16,780 nt of DNA, from the NCBI GenBank assembly GCA_959022495.1, contig CAUEYX010000054.1, positions 1-16,780 on the forward strand, in the 5' to 3' direction. Position numbers and translations under genes: made by a program. The notes beneath the pieces are model-generated. The model had not been told where the DNA came from. It saw only the letters and a list, made by a program, of their open reading frames with translations, and did not search any database. This DNA comes from an uncultured Lachnospiraceae bacterium (lineage in GTDB: Bacteria; Bacillota; Clostridia; Lachnospirales; Lachnospiraceae). Every line of letters starts with the position of its first letter. Positions within the stretch are counted from its first letter, which is position 1. This document shows, one piece after another, positions 1-8,054 of the stretch.

Positions 1-405
1 TTTGCAATCCTCTGCATACTGCACGTTGTCCGGGCTCCATGCCGGATAGATTGCCTTACACTGCAGAGCCTGCTCATCCGTCAATCCCTGAGCCTGGATC
101 TGCGCAACTGCCACGGCCGCAGCCTGCACTTCTGCTTGCACCTCCGGAAGAGTCTCCTGCTTGTACATCGTTACGGTGTAGATATTGCCTGGCGCCCACG
201 CAATACTGCGTAACTGTGTGTATCCCTCATACTCTGCCACCGTCTGGCCGCGCTCCTGCACGATCATCTTCCGGGTCTTAAACGGGTCGGAAAAATACTG
301 CCGGAGAGTTTCCGGAGATTCGAGGGTTAAGATTCTTAAATAGTCGCCATTCGGCGATACCTGCTGTACTAAGATGCTGGAAGCATCGTTAAAAATAAGT
401 TGCAT
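1..405 (-). CDS. Phage tail-associated protein, 5' part only (possible carbohydrate-binding C-terminus)
   Basis: The frame is open from an ATG at 405 to the left edge (135 codons, no stop), so the gene is cut by the window. A clear AGGAG ribosome binding site lies 8 bases before the ATG, 12 bases after the stop of the preceding gene. The protein starts MQLIFNDASSILVQQV. Residues 80-110 are rich in Gln, Ala and Val. From about residue 108 the text reads LTDEQALQCKAIYPAW followed by SPDNVQYAEDC. From memory, an LTDEQAL stretch followed by PAW and a short acidic/aromatic stretch is common just before chitinase-type (CBM5/12-like) carbohydrate-binding modules at the ends of phage tail proteins in clostridial phages; the module itself would lie outside the window. 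Being last in the tail module, it may be a baseplate accessory or wall-binding protein. Role inferred; the open frame itself is certain. Confidence 0.8.
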   Translation of the reverse strand, partial: MQLIFNDASSILVQQVSPNGDYLRILTLESPETLRQYFSDPFKTRKMIVQERGQTVAEYEGYTQLRSIAWAPGNIYTVTMYKQETLPEVQAEVQAAAVAVAQIQAQGLTDEQALQCKAIYPAWSPDNVQYAEDCK

Positions 406-417
406 GTAATCACTCCT

Positions 418-1296
418 TTAATTTGTCTCATAAGTGCCTGAAATGAACATATATGGTTGCGTTTTTCCGGGCATAGAATATTTAATCAGCCCTCCTGTTG
501 TTATCATGGCGAATCCCGGAACTGGATTTTTATATAACGCATCCGTAGCGCACATGGATAAATGAGATATATTTTTAGGACGAATAATCGCATTATTGCT
601 TGTCTTGTTTAATAAATAAAGCGCCTCAGGCTGTAAATTTTCAGGCTTTCCTGTGTAAAGAAATTCCCCATTGAAATATACTGTTTTCCCAATCTTATAG
701 GCGTTAAATTCCATGACCGTCCAAAATGATTCAATGGCAAACATTGACTGGTCAAAGTCTACCCTGGATATGTCGGACAAATACGCGTTTATCATAGGGA
801 TTGTCGGCACAAGGTCAAACATCTGCTCTACTCCAACGATACTCAGACCCTCAATCTTTACCCTGTACAGCGGCATCTCTCTGACTTTCCCGGACTCGTA
901 CAGATCATTTTGAGTCAGCACCGGATCCTTCGCATCCCCTGTTGTCGCTGCCCCCTGTTTTACTTCCGAGGTGTATGTGTCGATTCCTCCGGATCCCGTT
1001 GTCACAAATTTTGCAATAATGATATCGTTCCGGTTTTTCCCCGACTGTCCATTCGCAATCTCACAGTCTATATAATCTCCGTATGGGATTCTGGCTATAT
1101 GCCCGCCCACTACGATTACACCGTCCTTAACGCGTACTTTATTGTTGCTGATCACCTGGCTCTCGCACTGCTGCCCGATTGTCAGCACACCGTCTGACCC
1201 AAAGATGCTCTGATAAATTGCCGCATCGTCTTCTGCATATATATGCGCCTCCGCGGCCGGATCTGTATTTACTGTAATCGGTTTTAACCCTGACAT
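418..1296 (-). CDS. Putative baseplate / receptor-binding tail protein
   Basis: A 292-residue protein encoded directly after the Gp37-like gene, with one base between stop and start. The ATG at 1296 is preferred because AAAGGAG sits 9 bases before it; the ATG at 1305 touches that site and is too close. The N-terminal half (about residues 1-165) resembles the attachment domain of clostridial phage baseplate proteins: short beta strands with a VRVKDGVIVVGGHIARIPYG segment, then a NDIIIAKF stretch. The C-terminal half (about 190-292) is aromatic and beta-rich (FWTVMEFNAYKIGKTVYFNG, then a KTQPYMFISGTYETN end), as expected for a receptor-recognising head domain. Position after distal-tail and Tal-like genes supports a host-binding tip component. 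No enzyme motif is seen. Structural location is fairly likely; receptor binding is inference. Confidence 0.7.
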   Translation of the reverse strand: MSGLKPITVNTDPAAEAHIYAEDDAAIYQSIFGSDGVLTIGQQCESQVISNNKVRVKDGVIVVGGHIARIPYGDYIDCEIANGQSGKNRNDIIIAKFVTTGSGGIDTYTSEVKQGAATTGDAKDPVLTQNDLYESGKVREMPLYRVKIEGLSIVGVEQMFDLVPTIPMINAYLSDISRVDFDQSMFAIESFWTVMEFNAYKIGKTVYFNGEFLYTGKPENLQPEALYLLNKTSNNAIIRPKNISHLSMCATDALYKNPVPGFAMITTGGLIKYSMPGKTQPYMFISGTYETN

Positions 1297-1297
1297 C

Positions 1298-2491
1298 TTA
1301 ATCATCTCCTTTTACTTTATATTCTGTCGTTACTTTTCCGCCCTGGGCTTTAATGATTTTTCCCGTAACAGGCTTTTGTAGCCTCGTTCCAGTGATTTCT
1401 TCGAATCCGCCGACGATATCCCCGATCTCCAGGTCGATATCTGATACATCTACATCAATGCTCTTGTAGTTCTGCAGGTCCTTCAGGCGTTTCGTCCCAT
1501 CTTCCTCCAGTTTTTCGAGCTCCGCACTTGAAAATTCATATACCGCTTCATGTTCCGCAAGACCGGTATAATATGGTGTTTCACCGATACTTCCGTCTTC
1601 CTGCACGTACAGGTGCAGGATTACACGTTCCTCATTCTGTCCCTTTCCTGCGCAGATCAGGTGATTCACCCCTCCGCGGTAGTCACGGATTGAGAATTCC
1701 ACCTTGCCTTCCCGGGAGTATTCCAGATCCTCCGAGTAATCCGCAACGGGTACCGCCTGTACCGTAACATAGCCATATTCCAAACCTTCCGGCTCTACAT
1801 AGCTGATTTGGAGGCGGTAGCCTTTTGAGTCCAGCAATTTTTTGATAGCATCATACATGGTCACATACCGATCCACCTGCCACCCTGTCACGGATACACC
1901 CGTTTCTATTTCCGGCACGAAAAAAAGACCGCCAAAACGGTCTCCAATCAATTCTCTCAGTATGTCATTCAAATCCCCACTTACCGTCAGATGATCTTCT
2001 CCGTCCGGTGGTTCTACGACCTTCTGTGCCAGTAGTCCTCTCCACGTCGGACCTCTCCACACAATCTCCCGTGTCCTGGTAATCACTTCGAGATCTTTCA
2101 AGATTCCACCGTACTCTGTACCGGGGATAAAGATTCTGCTACCATACCAGTACCACTCTTTTTTCCAGACATCCTGGTCCATTCTCAGCTCAAAGTCATT
2201 CGTATCTCCCAGGTCCAAGTCAATGTCTGCATTATGATCCATATAACCCAGTTCTTCTCCTGTATCGCGGGCAGCTATGAATTTCAAGGGGAAGATACCC
2301 TCGTTCCTGACAACCAGATCTCTTGTCTCTTCCGTTACTCCACCATTGTCTCCCGTGGCAGTTATCGTTACCGGGTATACCGCTTCCCTGGTTTTTGTTG
2401 CCGGAGCTCGGATCTGCCCCTGATACTTATCACTTCCAATCCCTTGAAGAGTTCTTGTCGTGCCTTGCAGCGTTGCTTCTACCCGTTCCAC
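1298..2491 (-). CDS. Siphovirus ReqiPepy6 Gp37-like tail-tip (Tal-like) protein
   Basis: A 397-residue protein that probably forms the tail-tip hub below the distal tail protein. The region from about residue 110 to the end matches the ReqiPepy6 Gp37-like family as I know it: REIVWRGPTWRGLLAQKVV, a DRYVTMYDAIKKLLDSKG segment, then YRLQISYVEPEG, and a final strand ending VTTEYKVKGDD. About 65 N-terminal residues form a separate Thr/Gly-rich, probably beta-sandwich, domain (EAVYPVTITATGDNG). The start is a GTG at 2491 with AGGAG 9 bases upstream. It overlaps the distal tail gene by 13 bases, suggesting translational coupling. I see no peptidase or lysozyme motif, unlike longer Tal proteins. Family assignment is from recalled motifs. 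Confidence 0.8.
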   Translation of the reverse strand: MERVEATLQGTTRTLQGIGSDKYQGQIRAPATKTREAVYPVTITATGDNGGVTEETRDLVVRNEGIFPLKFIAARDTGEELGYMDHNADIDLDLGDTNDFELRMDQDVWKKEWYWYGSRIFIPGTEYGGILKDLEVITRTREIVWRGPTWRGLLAQKVVEPPDGEDHLTVSGDLNDILRELIGDRFGGLFFVPEIETGVSVTGWQVDRYVTMYDAIKKLLDSKGYRLQISYVEPEGLEYGYVTVQAVPVADYSEDLEYSREGKVEFSIRDYRGGVNHLICAGKGQNEERVILHLYVQEDGSIGETPYYTGLAEHEAVYEFSSAELEKLEEDGTKRLKDLQNYKSIDVDVSDIDLEIGDIVGGFEEITGTRLQKPVTGKIIKAQGGKVTTEYKVKGDD

Positions 2492-3297
2492 TTCGGCTCA
2501 CTCCTCTCCTCGTAGATTGTCAGATCCCAGTCAAATTTCCCGGTCCAGGTGACCGGCTGCCGTCCTGGTGGAATCTTGCGAAAGAATGTCTTTCCCTTCT
2601 CCCGGTTATGGAAAGCGTTCACCCGCTCACCGTTCGCCATGACCTTCGTCACAGTCTCCGTTCGGCTGTCAATTTCTAGACGTTCTCCTGCCTCCAGCAC
2701 GATATTTACCAGATAATTCTGTCCGCCAATGCTAACCATAGGATTCGTAACAGGTCCGTAGATCACAAGTGAAAAATTGGCATCTGTGAAGTGAGGGTTC
2801 TGTATGTATGTATTGTTCATACCGTTTGCGTATCGGTATGCATACTTTCCGGCGTATCGCTTGTTATTCGATGACGATATTCCGTAACTGTGAAATGTAT
2901 ATGGGTTTTCAACGATCCACATCGGGCGATCTGTAACGATTGTGAGGTTTTTAACCTGTATTGGCACACCCATAAAAGCATCTTTTTTTAAATCACCTGA
3001 AATATAGCACTCCAGGTACTGGCTGCCTATATGTAGCCTTCCGGGTATCACGGATATAATATCTTTTGATATAATCGCATAGAACTCTTCTAGGATTGAA
3101 AAATACTCTTCATCCGTATCCGCTGTCACAGTAACTGTTACCGGAATCGTAACACTATCCCGATAGAAGCCTGAAATCTTTCCATTTACCGTTTCGCTGT
3201 CCCACGAATAATCATAGAGCTCCTGATACTGAAGGATAATGTTATCCGAATCAAGATCAATTCTCTCGTTCAGATGATTTATGTAATACACATCCAT
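2479..3297 (-). CDS. Distal tail protein (Dit, Sipho_tail family)
   Basis: A 272-residue protein, the usual size for Dit, which forms the hexameric ring joining tail tube to tip. It opens with MDVYYINHLNERIDL followed by LQYQELYDYSWDSETVNG, and has a DLKKDAFMGVPIQVKNLTIV segment typical of the N-terminal ring domain. The C-terminal half is beta-rich and includes GPVTNPMVSIGGQNYLVN and LEAGERLEIDSRT, a pattern common in the second (galectin-like) domain of Dit proteins. The ATG follows the tape measure stop with no gap (TAAATG), with AAGGGGG about 9 bases before it. Location directly after the tape measure gene is diagnostic for Dit in siphovirus operons. Confidence 0.88.
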   Translation of the reverse strand: MDVYYINHLNERIDLDSDNIILQYQELYDYSWDSETVNGKISGFYRDSVTIPVTVTVTADTDEEYFSILEEFYAIISKDIISVIPGRLHIGSQYLECYISGDLKKDAFMGVPIQVKNLTIVTDRPMWIVENPYTFHSYGISSSNNKRYAGKYAYRYANGMNNTYIQNPHFTDANFSLVIYGPVTNPMVSIGGQNYLVNIVLEAGERLEIDSRTETVTKVMANGERVNAFHNREKGKTFFRKIPPGRQPVTWTGKFDWDLTIYEERSEPKWNG

Positions 3298-6200
3298 TTA
3301 CAGGAGCCCCCTTTCTCTGAGCCTGTTATCAATCACCCTGCCAAACTCTCTGCCGGCAATATTCATTGTCAGTTCCCGTACAGCAGATTTCATGCACTGC
3401 TCCATTTTTACATAGTCAATCCCTTGATCACTGCTGTAAGCCTTGTTTTCTTCTGCGGTCAGAACGCGTTCACCTTTGTGTAGAACCGCCTGGTAGCCGT
3501 CATATGGGACGTTATCTAATCCGTTGTAATGGTAACTCGAGACATTCTGGTATTCTGTTAGTCCAACTGAGGATAATGCACCGGTTGCCCCAGCCGTTAC
3601 TACATTAATTTTAAGTGTTCTTTCTGCTGCCGCTCGGTCTGCTTCGTCTCTAATTGTCTGAAGGTCAGTCACTGTCCCCTCTTTGTCCACCGTAACTTTG
3701 CATGGTGTCCCATTCAGGTTCACGATTCCCTCGCGCGTTCCATCTACGTTCGCTTTTACACTGTCGAGAGAGCTCACAACCTCTCCGTTCGAGTTCACAA
3801 GCTGCCCATTTTTTACTTGTAAGTCTTCCAATGACGTTCCGATCAGTTCAAACGCCCCTTCGCTGTTTAACGCCATATTCATTGTATCGCTCTGGATATC
3901 ATTTGTGTATCCGGCGATAAGCCCCGACGTCTCGCTGTATATCCCGACTACGCGCCCTGTCGTTTCATCGTAATTAATAGCTACATTTTCATTTTCTCCA
4001 GAAATTGTATTGTACAGGGTATAACACCCTGACTTTGTAATCTGCTCGAGTCCAACATACCTCTCCTGCATTTTTTGCAGGAACTCGACGTTCTTCTCGT
4101 CTTCCCCGGTCAGGATCTCACCGTTGAGTTCGTTGATAGCATCGAGTAGCTTTGGATTGTTCTCTTCGATGATGCCTAGATACTCATTATACAGATCCTG
4201 CTGAATTTTTATTTTATCGTCGCGGTCTTTTTCAAGATTTGAAATCTGCTCCTCCAGTTTTTCCCTTTGAACACCCTCGGTCTGCTCTAATTGAGCTTTC
4301 AGCATCTCGATCTCAGTATCATATGATGCCTGTATCTGCACAATCTCTTCATCGCGTTGCTTCGCTTTCTCCTGCAATAGTTCAGATGCACTCTCGAGAT
4401 CAAGATTTTTAGCCCGCGCAGCAAATTCATTCTTTGCATACAGTATCTCTTCCTGCGTCCCTCCGACTGCTTCAAGCTCAATCTGCCGGATTCTGGCATT
4501 CTTTTCCTGAATATCAGCAATTTCCTGCTCGTTCAACTGTCTTTTCTCATCAACGGCAGTCTGCTGTATTGCCAGAATCTCGCTCTGCAAGGTCTGCACC
4601 TCACTGATCTGATTATCACTTGACTGTGCGATGATCTCTAAGACTTGCTGCTCGCTTTCATCGATGACCTGATCATCTGCTATAAAGAGCTCTCTCAGCC
4701 CATTCTGCGCTTCTGCCTTCCTGCCCTCGATTGTCGCAATAACCTCATCGCAGGTATCATTCACACGTTTGACAAATTCGTCCGTCTCATCCTGCGTGAT
4801 TACGTCATCAAATCCGATTTCCCGAAGGAATACCGAGAAATCCTGGACCTTTTTCGTGGATTCTTCTACAGCTTCCTGGAATTCCGGGCTTAGATCATCG
4901 CTGAACTCTTTGTGCACATACCCGAGCTCCTCCAGTTCCTCTTTTGTGTATCGGGTGACTCCCTGAAGGTCTGCAAGAGCTTCTTCCAGCCAGGACATTT
5001 CCTCCCTCGATTTTAAAACGGTTGAGTTCAGCACATCCCCCTGTTCGTGCAGGGCGTATATCCCGGCTCCTGCGACAGCCAGTCCGGCAGCAACCGGCGC
5101 AAGCGTGCCAAGAAGTCCGACCATGCTGCCTGTAAGTCCAGAAGCGCCCACGACGGCATTTGTTCCCTTCGCCGCCGCTTCCGCAGCCTTCTGTGTAGTA
5201 CCAAACACACCTAATGCCTTAGAAGCTCCACCAATCACACTTGACAGCTTCGTATATGTCTGTATTCCTCCTCCGATCACTTTCAGCGTCGGACCTGCTG
5301 ACGCTAAAACAAGTCCCCATTTAATTACATTTTCCTGTTGCTCTTCTGATAATCCTGAAAATGCATCCGCTGCTTCTCCGAGTATATCTGAGACCTTCTC
5401 AATTACCGGAACAAATGCAGCGCCAAAACGTATCCCCTCATTCCTCAGCTCATTCAGGGCGCCTTTTAGCTGCTCTGCCGGAGTTGCATCCATCTTTTCA
5501 AATGCAGCTTGGGTAGCTCCTGCACTATCCCCCATTGCCCTCAGCATCTCTTCATATTCCTGCCCGTTTCCTTTCGCAAGAACCAGAGCCGCAGATCCAG
5601 CTTCTACGGAGCCAAACATATCCTTTAAGGTTTTATCATTTTCAGCCGCATACTGAGATAACATGTTCAAGATCTGAGACGTGGATACTCCCTCTTTCTT
5701 CAGATCGGCAAAGCCTTTCCCGGTCAATTCTATTAATGCCTTATCTGTATCCGTTCCGGCTTTTCCAAGCTCCGACAGCATAGCTTTCAGATAAGTTCCA
5801 GATTCTGCCGTAGCAATACCATTTTTCGTCAACTGTGCATAAGACGCAGATAACTCTGTAATATCGAAATTCACAGAGTTTGCTACTGGTATCACGGCGC
5901 CCATACTGGATGCCAATTCATCTACAGTTGTCTTACCTAAGTTCTGCGTGGTAATGAGTAGATCAGAAATCCTTGCCGCATCTTCTGTCTTCAGATTGTA
6001 TCCGTTAATGGCAGTGGTTAGTACATCCACCGCTTTTGCTCCATCTGTAAAACCACCTTTGGCGAGCTTCATTGCCTCTGTAGTAAAATCAATCGCCTTT
6101 GTCTGGTCTACTCCTGCGGAAATAGACTGGTACACAGATTCTGAAAATTCGTCCACTGCCACCTTTGATTTGTTGCTGGCATCCAACAGTTCATTCTTAT

Positions 6201-6510
6201 ATTGATCAAAATCTACCACATTCGAATCAAGTAGTGTGCTCACCTTTGCAAAGCTGCTTTCGAAGTCTACTGCCATCTTTGTGGTGGCTGCACCGATTCC
6301 CACTATCGGAACTGTCAGCCCTTTTGTAAGAAGACTCCCTGTCTTTGAAAGTGTTTCCCCGACTTTCGCCGTAGTTTCCATCTGCCTGCTGATTTTCTTT
6401 GCCTCATTTACTCCCAACGTCCCAGCTTTTTCCATATCTGACTTAAAGTTTTTGATATCAACCTTAAGTTCTGTCATAAGCGGTGCGAGTTTCAATCCTC
6501 CAGATGCCAT
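3298..6510 (-). CDS. Tail tape measure protein (TP901-type)
   Basis: A 1070-residue protein, by far the largest here, that sets tail length and may assist DNA entry. The ATG at 6510 is chosen because GGAGG lies about 8 bases upstream; an in-frame codon at 6552 lacks this. Residues about 65-350 carry the TP901 core (MAVDFESSFAKVSTLLDS, then SVYQSISAGVDQTKAIDFT and ARISDLLITTQNLGKTTVDE). A hydrophobic Gly/Ala segment near residues 445-490 (GLLGTLAPVAAGLAVAGAG) is a likely membrane-active helix. Residues about 600-790 are a long Glu/Gln/Lys-rich coiled coil. The C-terminus has YNGLDNVPYDGYQAVLHKGE, a common end motif in Firmicutes tape measures. At roughly 0.15 nm per residue the tail would be about 160 nm (inference). 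No lytic domain is seen. Confidence 0.95.
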   Translation of the reverse strand: MASGGLKLAPLMTELKVDIKNFKSDMEKAGTLGVNEAKKISRQMETTAKVGETLSKTGSLLTKGLTVPIVGIGAATTKMAVDFESSFAKVSTLLDSNVVDFDQYKNELLDASNKSKVAVDEFSESVYQSISAGVDQTKAIDFTTEAMKLAKGGFTDGAKAVDVLTTAINGYNLKTEDAARISDLLITTQNLGKTTVDELASSMGAVIPVANSVNFDITELSASYAQLTKNGIATAESGTYLKAMLSELGKAGTDTDKALIELTGKGFADLKKEGVSTSQILNMLSQYAAENDKTLKDMFGSVEAGSAALVLAKGNGQEYEEMLRAMGDSAGATQAAFEKMDATPAEQLKGALNELRNEGIRFGAAFVPVIEKVSDILGEAADAFSGLSEEQQENVIKWGLVLASAGPTLKVIGGGIQTYTKLSSVIGGASKALGVFGTTQKAAEAAAKGTNAVVGASGLTGSMVGLLGTLAPVAAGLAVAGAGIYALHEQGDVLNSTVLKSREEMSWLEEALADLQGVTRYTKEELEELGYVHKEFSDDLSPEFQEAVEESTKKVQDFSVFLREIGFDDVITQDETDEFVKRVNDTCDEVIATIEGRKAEAQNGLRELFIADDQVIDESEQQVLEIIAQSSDNQISEVQTLQSEILAIQQTAVDEKRQLNEQEIADIQEKNARIRQIELEAVGGTQEEILYAKNEFAARAKNLDLESASELLQEKAKQRDEEIVQIQASYDTEIEMLKAQLEQTEGVQREKLEEQISNLEKDRDDKIKIQQDLYNEYLGIIEENNPKLLDAINELNGEILTGEDEKNVEFLQKMQERYVGLEQITKSGCYTLYNTISGENENVAINYDETTGRVVGIYSETSGLIAGYTNDIQSDTMNMALNSEGAFELIGTSLEDLQVKNGQLVNSNGEVVSSLDSVKANVDGTREGIVNLNGTPCKVTVDKEGTVTDLQTIRDEADRAAAERTLKINVVTAGATGALSSVGLTEYQNVSSYHYNGLDNVPYDGYQAVLHKGERVLTAEENKAYSSDQGIDYVKMEQCMKSAVRELTMNIAGREFGRVIDNRLRERGLL

Positions 6511-6511
6511 A

Positions 6512-6832
6512 TCAGAGCCTCCTTCCCGTAAATTTACCGATTGCTTTTTCATCTGGATGTGTCTGCTGTAACCGCCAGAGATTCTTTAATATCTCTCGGC
6601 CTTCTTTCGATGACTGATAACTTGCAATCCAGCTTTCCCGATTTAAAAGCAAAAAATAAGAATAAGGAAGATTCAGGACTTCTTTAAAATCAAGCCCTGA
6701 ATACCTGCTTATTCTTTGGATAATTCCGGTTTTCAAATGATATTCCTTTTCCCAATCCTCTGATGGAAAATATTTTTCGCAGATTGCTCTGCCTATTTCT
6801 CCGTCTGGGATTGGGATCCGGAGTTTGGGTCG
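6512..6832 (-). CDS. Tail assembly chaperone gpT-like extension, made by -1 frameshift
   Basis: This frame has no stop from 6832 to 6512 and overlaps the end of the upstream chaperone gene in the -1 frame. No gene otherwise explains 6737-6792. A slippery heptamer CCCAAAC (6829-6823 on the minus strand), read C CCA AAC in the zero frame, would shift ribosomes into it; the fusion (G-T) would have 99 residues of the first frame plus 103 of this one, 202 in all. The extension reads LRIPIPDGEIGRAICEKYF and onward, ending KFTGRRL two bases before the tape measure start. This matches the lambda gpG/gpGT arrangement before nearly every siphovirus tape measure gene. An alternative is independent initiation at a TTG (6736), which has AAGGA 7 bases upstream; that would leave the open upstream part unexplained. 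Confidence 0.82.
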   Translation of the reverse strand, partial: RPKLRIPIPDGEIGRAICEKYFPSEDWEKEYHLKTGIIQRISRYSGLDFKEVLNLPYSYFLLLNRESWIASYQSSKEGREILKNLWRLQQTHPDEKAIGKFTGRRL

Positions 6833-7119
6833 TTATCTGCTTTAAGCCTAAACAATGCAACCTCAGCAATTACTCTAGTCAGTGCTTCAAATGGGAGTTT
6901 CGAAAGCTCTTCTTCTGTAAATTTCTTTCCCTGCCTGTTGTAGCTAAGTAAGAGAATGCCTGCCTGTAGTCTTTTTTTATGGAGATTCTCTTCGGACAAG
7001 TCTTCTTCAATGCGATTCATCTCCATATTCATCGCAATAGTTGGCTCAATGATGTCATATTCTTTACCAAACAGTTTTATCCGCATGGAATTGTTAATAT
7101 ACTGATCAAGATCTAACAT
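6793..7119 (-). CDS. Tail assembly chaperone, gpG-like short form
   Basis: A 108-residue protein between the major tail protein and tape measure genes, the position of the tail assembly chaperone that wraps the tape measure until the tube forms around it. It begins MLDLDQYINNSMRIKLFGKE and has helical segments such as MNMEMNRIEEDLSEENLHKK and LPFEALTRVIAEVALFRLKA. The tail after residue 99 (SGSQSQTEK) is short and polar, as in gpG products that end soon after the slip site. The ATG has an excellent GGAGGGAG site 4-5 bases away. A CCCAAAC slip site lies within codons 97-99. Family is assigned by position, size and frameshift, not by strong sequence motifs. Confidence 0.85.
   Translation of the reverse strand: MLDLDQYINNSMRIKLFGKEYDIIEPTIAMNMEMNRIEEDLSEENLHKKRLQAGILLLSYNRQGKKFTEEELSKLPFEALTRVIAEVALFRLKADNDPNSGSQSQTEK
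6823..6829 (-). promoter_or_regulatory. -1 ribosomal frameshift slippery site CCCAAAC
   Basis: On the minus strand codons GAC CCA AAC contain C CCA AAC, an X XXY YYZ heptamer in the correct phase. After slippage the P- and A-site tRNAs re-pair with CCC and AAA. A modest CTCCG/CGGAG stem with a 15-base loop starts at the last base of the heptamer, so it is closer than the usual 5-9 base spacing and may not be the stimulator. Confidence 0.8.
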
Positions 7120-7129
7120 AGTCTCCCTC

Positions 7130-7690
7130 CTACGCCGCTACAATTTCTGCAGCCTCTTCCTCTGTAAGCTCTTCCTCGAAACTTGCCAAGAATCCGTCGA
7201 TCTTCTTGATTCCAGTGATCTCGGCATCGATCGTAACTTCCTTGTTTTCAAACGCGATCGCGAAACCAGATCCGCCCTGACCGATCATAGTAAACCGGAT
7301 CTTCTTTCCGTTTTCCTTCGTATGCACGGCACGGATCAGTACAGTCTTAAGGGCTTTGCCTTTTCCTGTAAACACAATCTTCCGCATAGCGCTTTCTTTA
7401 TCTTCTGTGTATTCCCCTGTAGACAACAGCGCCATGTTCGCTAAATTCCATGTCAGGATTCCGGTTTTAGCAGACACTACTTCCTCTGTAACGGCAGACT
7501 TGACAATCTGGCCGTACTGATTCTTAACATCATACTTCGTAGGCTTATAATCCACTGTAAAACCACTGGAGCAATGACCAACATTGTGCTCATCAGTTTC
7601 AATTTCTGCGCTTTCCGGGATTTCCGAGCCCGTAAATTCGTACATATAAATATCACATGCACCAATCAGGATTTCATTAATATCACCCAT
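7130..7690 (-). CDS. Major tail (tube) protein
   Basis: A 186-residue protein that would polymerise into the tail tube. It begins MGDINEILIGACDIYMYEF and has the look of Firmicutes siphovirus tube proteins: an early GSEIPESAEIETDE stretch, SSGFTVDYKPTKYDVKNQYG, then TGILTWNLANMALLSTGEYT, and a C-terminal strand (FENKEVTIDAEITGI) before an acidic Ala/Glu tail. The ATG at 7690 has GGAGGAAG 5-6 bases upstream; a TTG at 7708 in the same frame has no such site. The start overlaps the preceding gene's stop by 8 bases (ATGGGTGA). The next gene, 10 bases downstream, is the tail chaperone. The order matches SPP1 17-17.1. Confidence 0.88.
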   Translation of the reverse strand: MGDINEILIGACDIYMYEFTGSEIPESAEIETDEHNVGHCSSGFTVDYKPTKYDVKNQYGQIVKSAVTEEVVSAKTGILTWNLANMALLSTGEYTEDKESAMRKIVFTGKGKALKTVLIRAVHTKENGKKIRFTMIGQGGSGFAIAFENKEVTIDAEITGIKKIDGFLASFEEELTEEEAAEIVAA

Positions 7691-8051
7691 TTTTCTTCCT
7701 CCAATCAATTATAAAATACAAAGTGTCCTCAAACATCTGACACCCATCGTTAAAAATAGTTCCGCCGCCTGCCAGACTGGAATGAAACCGTACATCGCCA
7801 TACACCACAAATGGCTGGTCCTCTTCCATATCCAGCAGGGCTTTTATTTTTCCATCATACTCTTTACAGACATCATAATCTGCATGTATGATCTTCAGCT
7901 CCAGTTGACTCTGCTTTACATGACCACCAGATAAAGGAGTGAACGTATAAGCTACACTGATATCATCCAGCTTTGTTGTAAAAACCGGATACAGTTTCCC
8001 AGAAAGATTCGGGATTTTTTCTTCTATGTAGTTCTTGATGCTGATCTCCAT
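7683..8051 (-). CDS. Tail terminator / tail completion protein (SPP1 gp17 position)
   Basis: A 122-residue protein between the gp10-like and tail tube genes, the place of the tail-terminator ring protein that caps the finished tail and docks it to the head. It starts MEISIKNYIEEKIPNLSGKL, has a central strand SQLELKIIHADYDVCKEYDG and an end DTLYFIIDWRKKNG; this helix-plus-sheet outline (N-terminal helix, "L-L-I-H-DYD", late FIIDW strand) is typical of small tail completion proteins in clostridial phages. The ATG has GGGAGGATGACTT upstream. The gene begins 3 bases after the previous stop. Function is inferred mainly from order and size. Confidence 0.75.
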   Translation of the reverse strand: MEISIKNYIEEKIPNLSGKLYPVFTTKLDDISVAYTFTPLSGGHVKQSQLELKIIHADYDVCKEYDGKIKALLDMEEDQPFVVYGDVRFHSSLAGGGTIFNDGCQMFEDTLYFIIDWRKKNG

Positions 8052-8054
8052 AAG

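Noticed and set aside
39..281. Plus-strand open frame of 80 codons at the left edge, Pro/Ser-rich
   Set aside because: Antisense to the edge tail gene, which has a proper ribosome binding site and coupling to its neighbour.
4299..4520. Minus-strand frame inside the tape measure gene with Arg/Lys-rich translation
   Set aside because: Out-of-frame shadow of the coiled-coil region; no start site and biased composition.
5105..5656. Plus-strand open frame of 183 codons
   Set aside because: It lies wholly opposite the tape measure gene, is Ser/Pro/Ala/Phe-rich as expected from antisense reading of a biased coding frame, and shows no family motif.
6512..6736. Independent 74-codon gene started by TTG
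   Set aside because: Although AAGGA precedes the TTG, the frame stays open far upstream to the slippery site and fits the gpGT pattern, so a frameshift extension is preferred.
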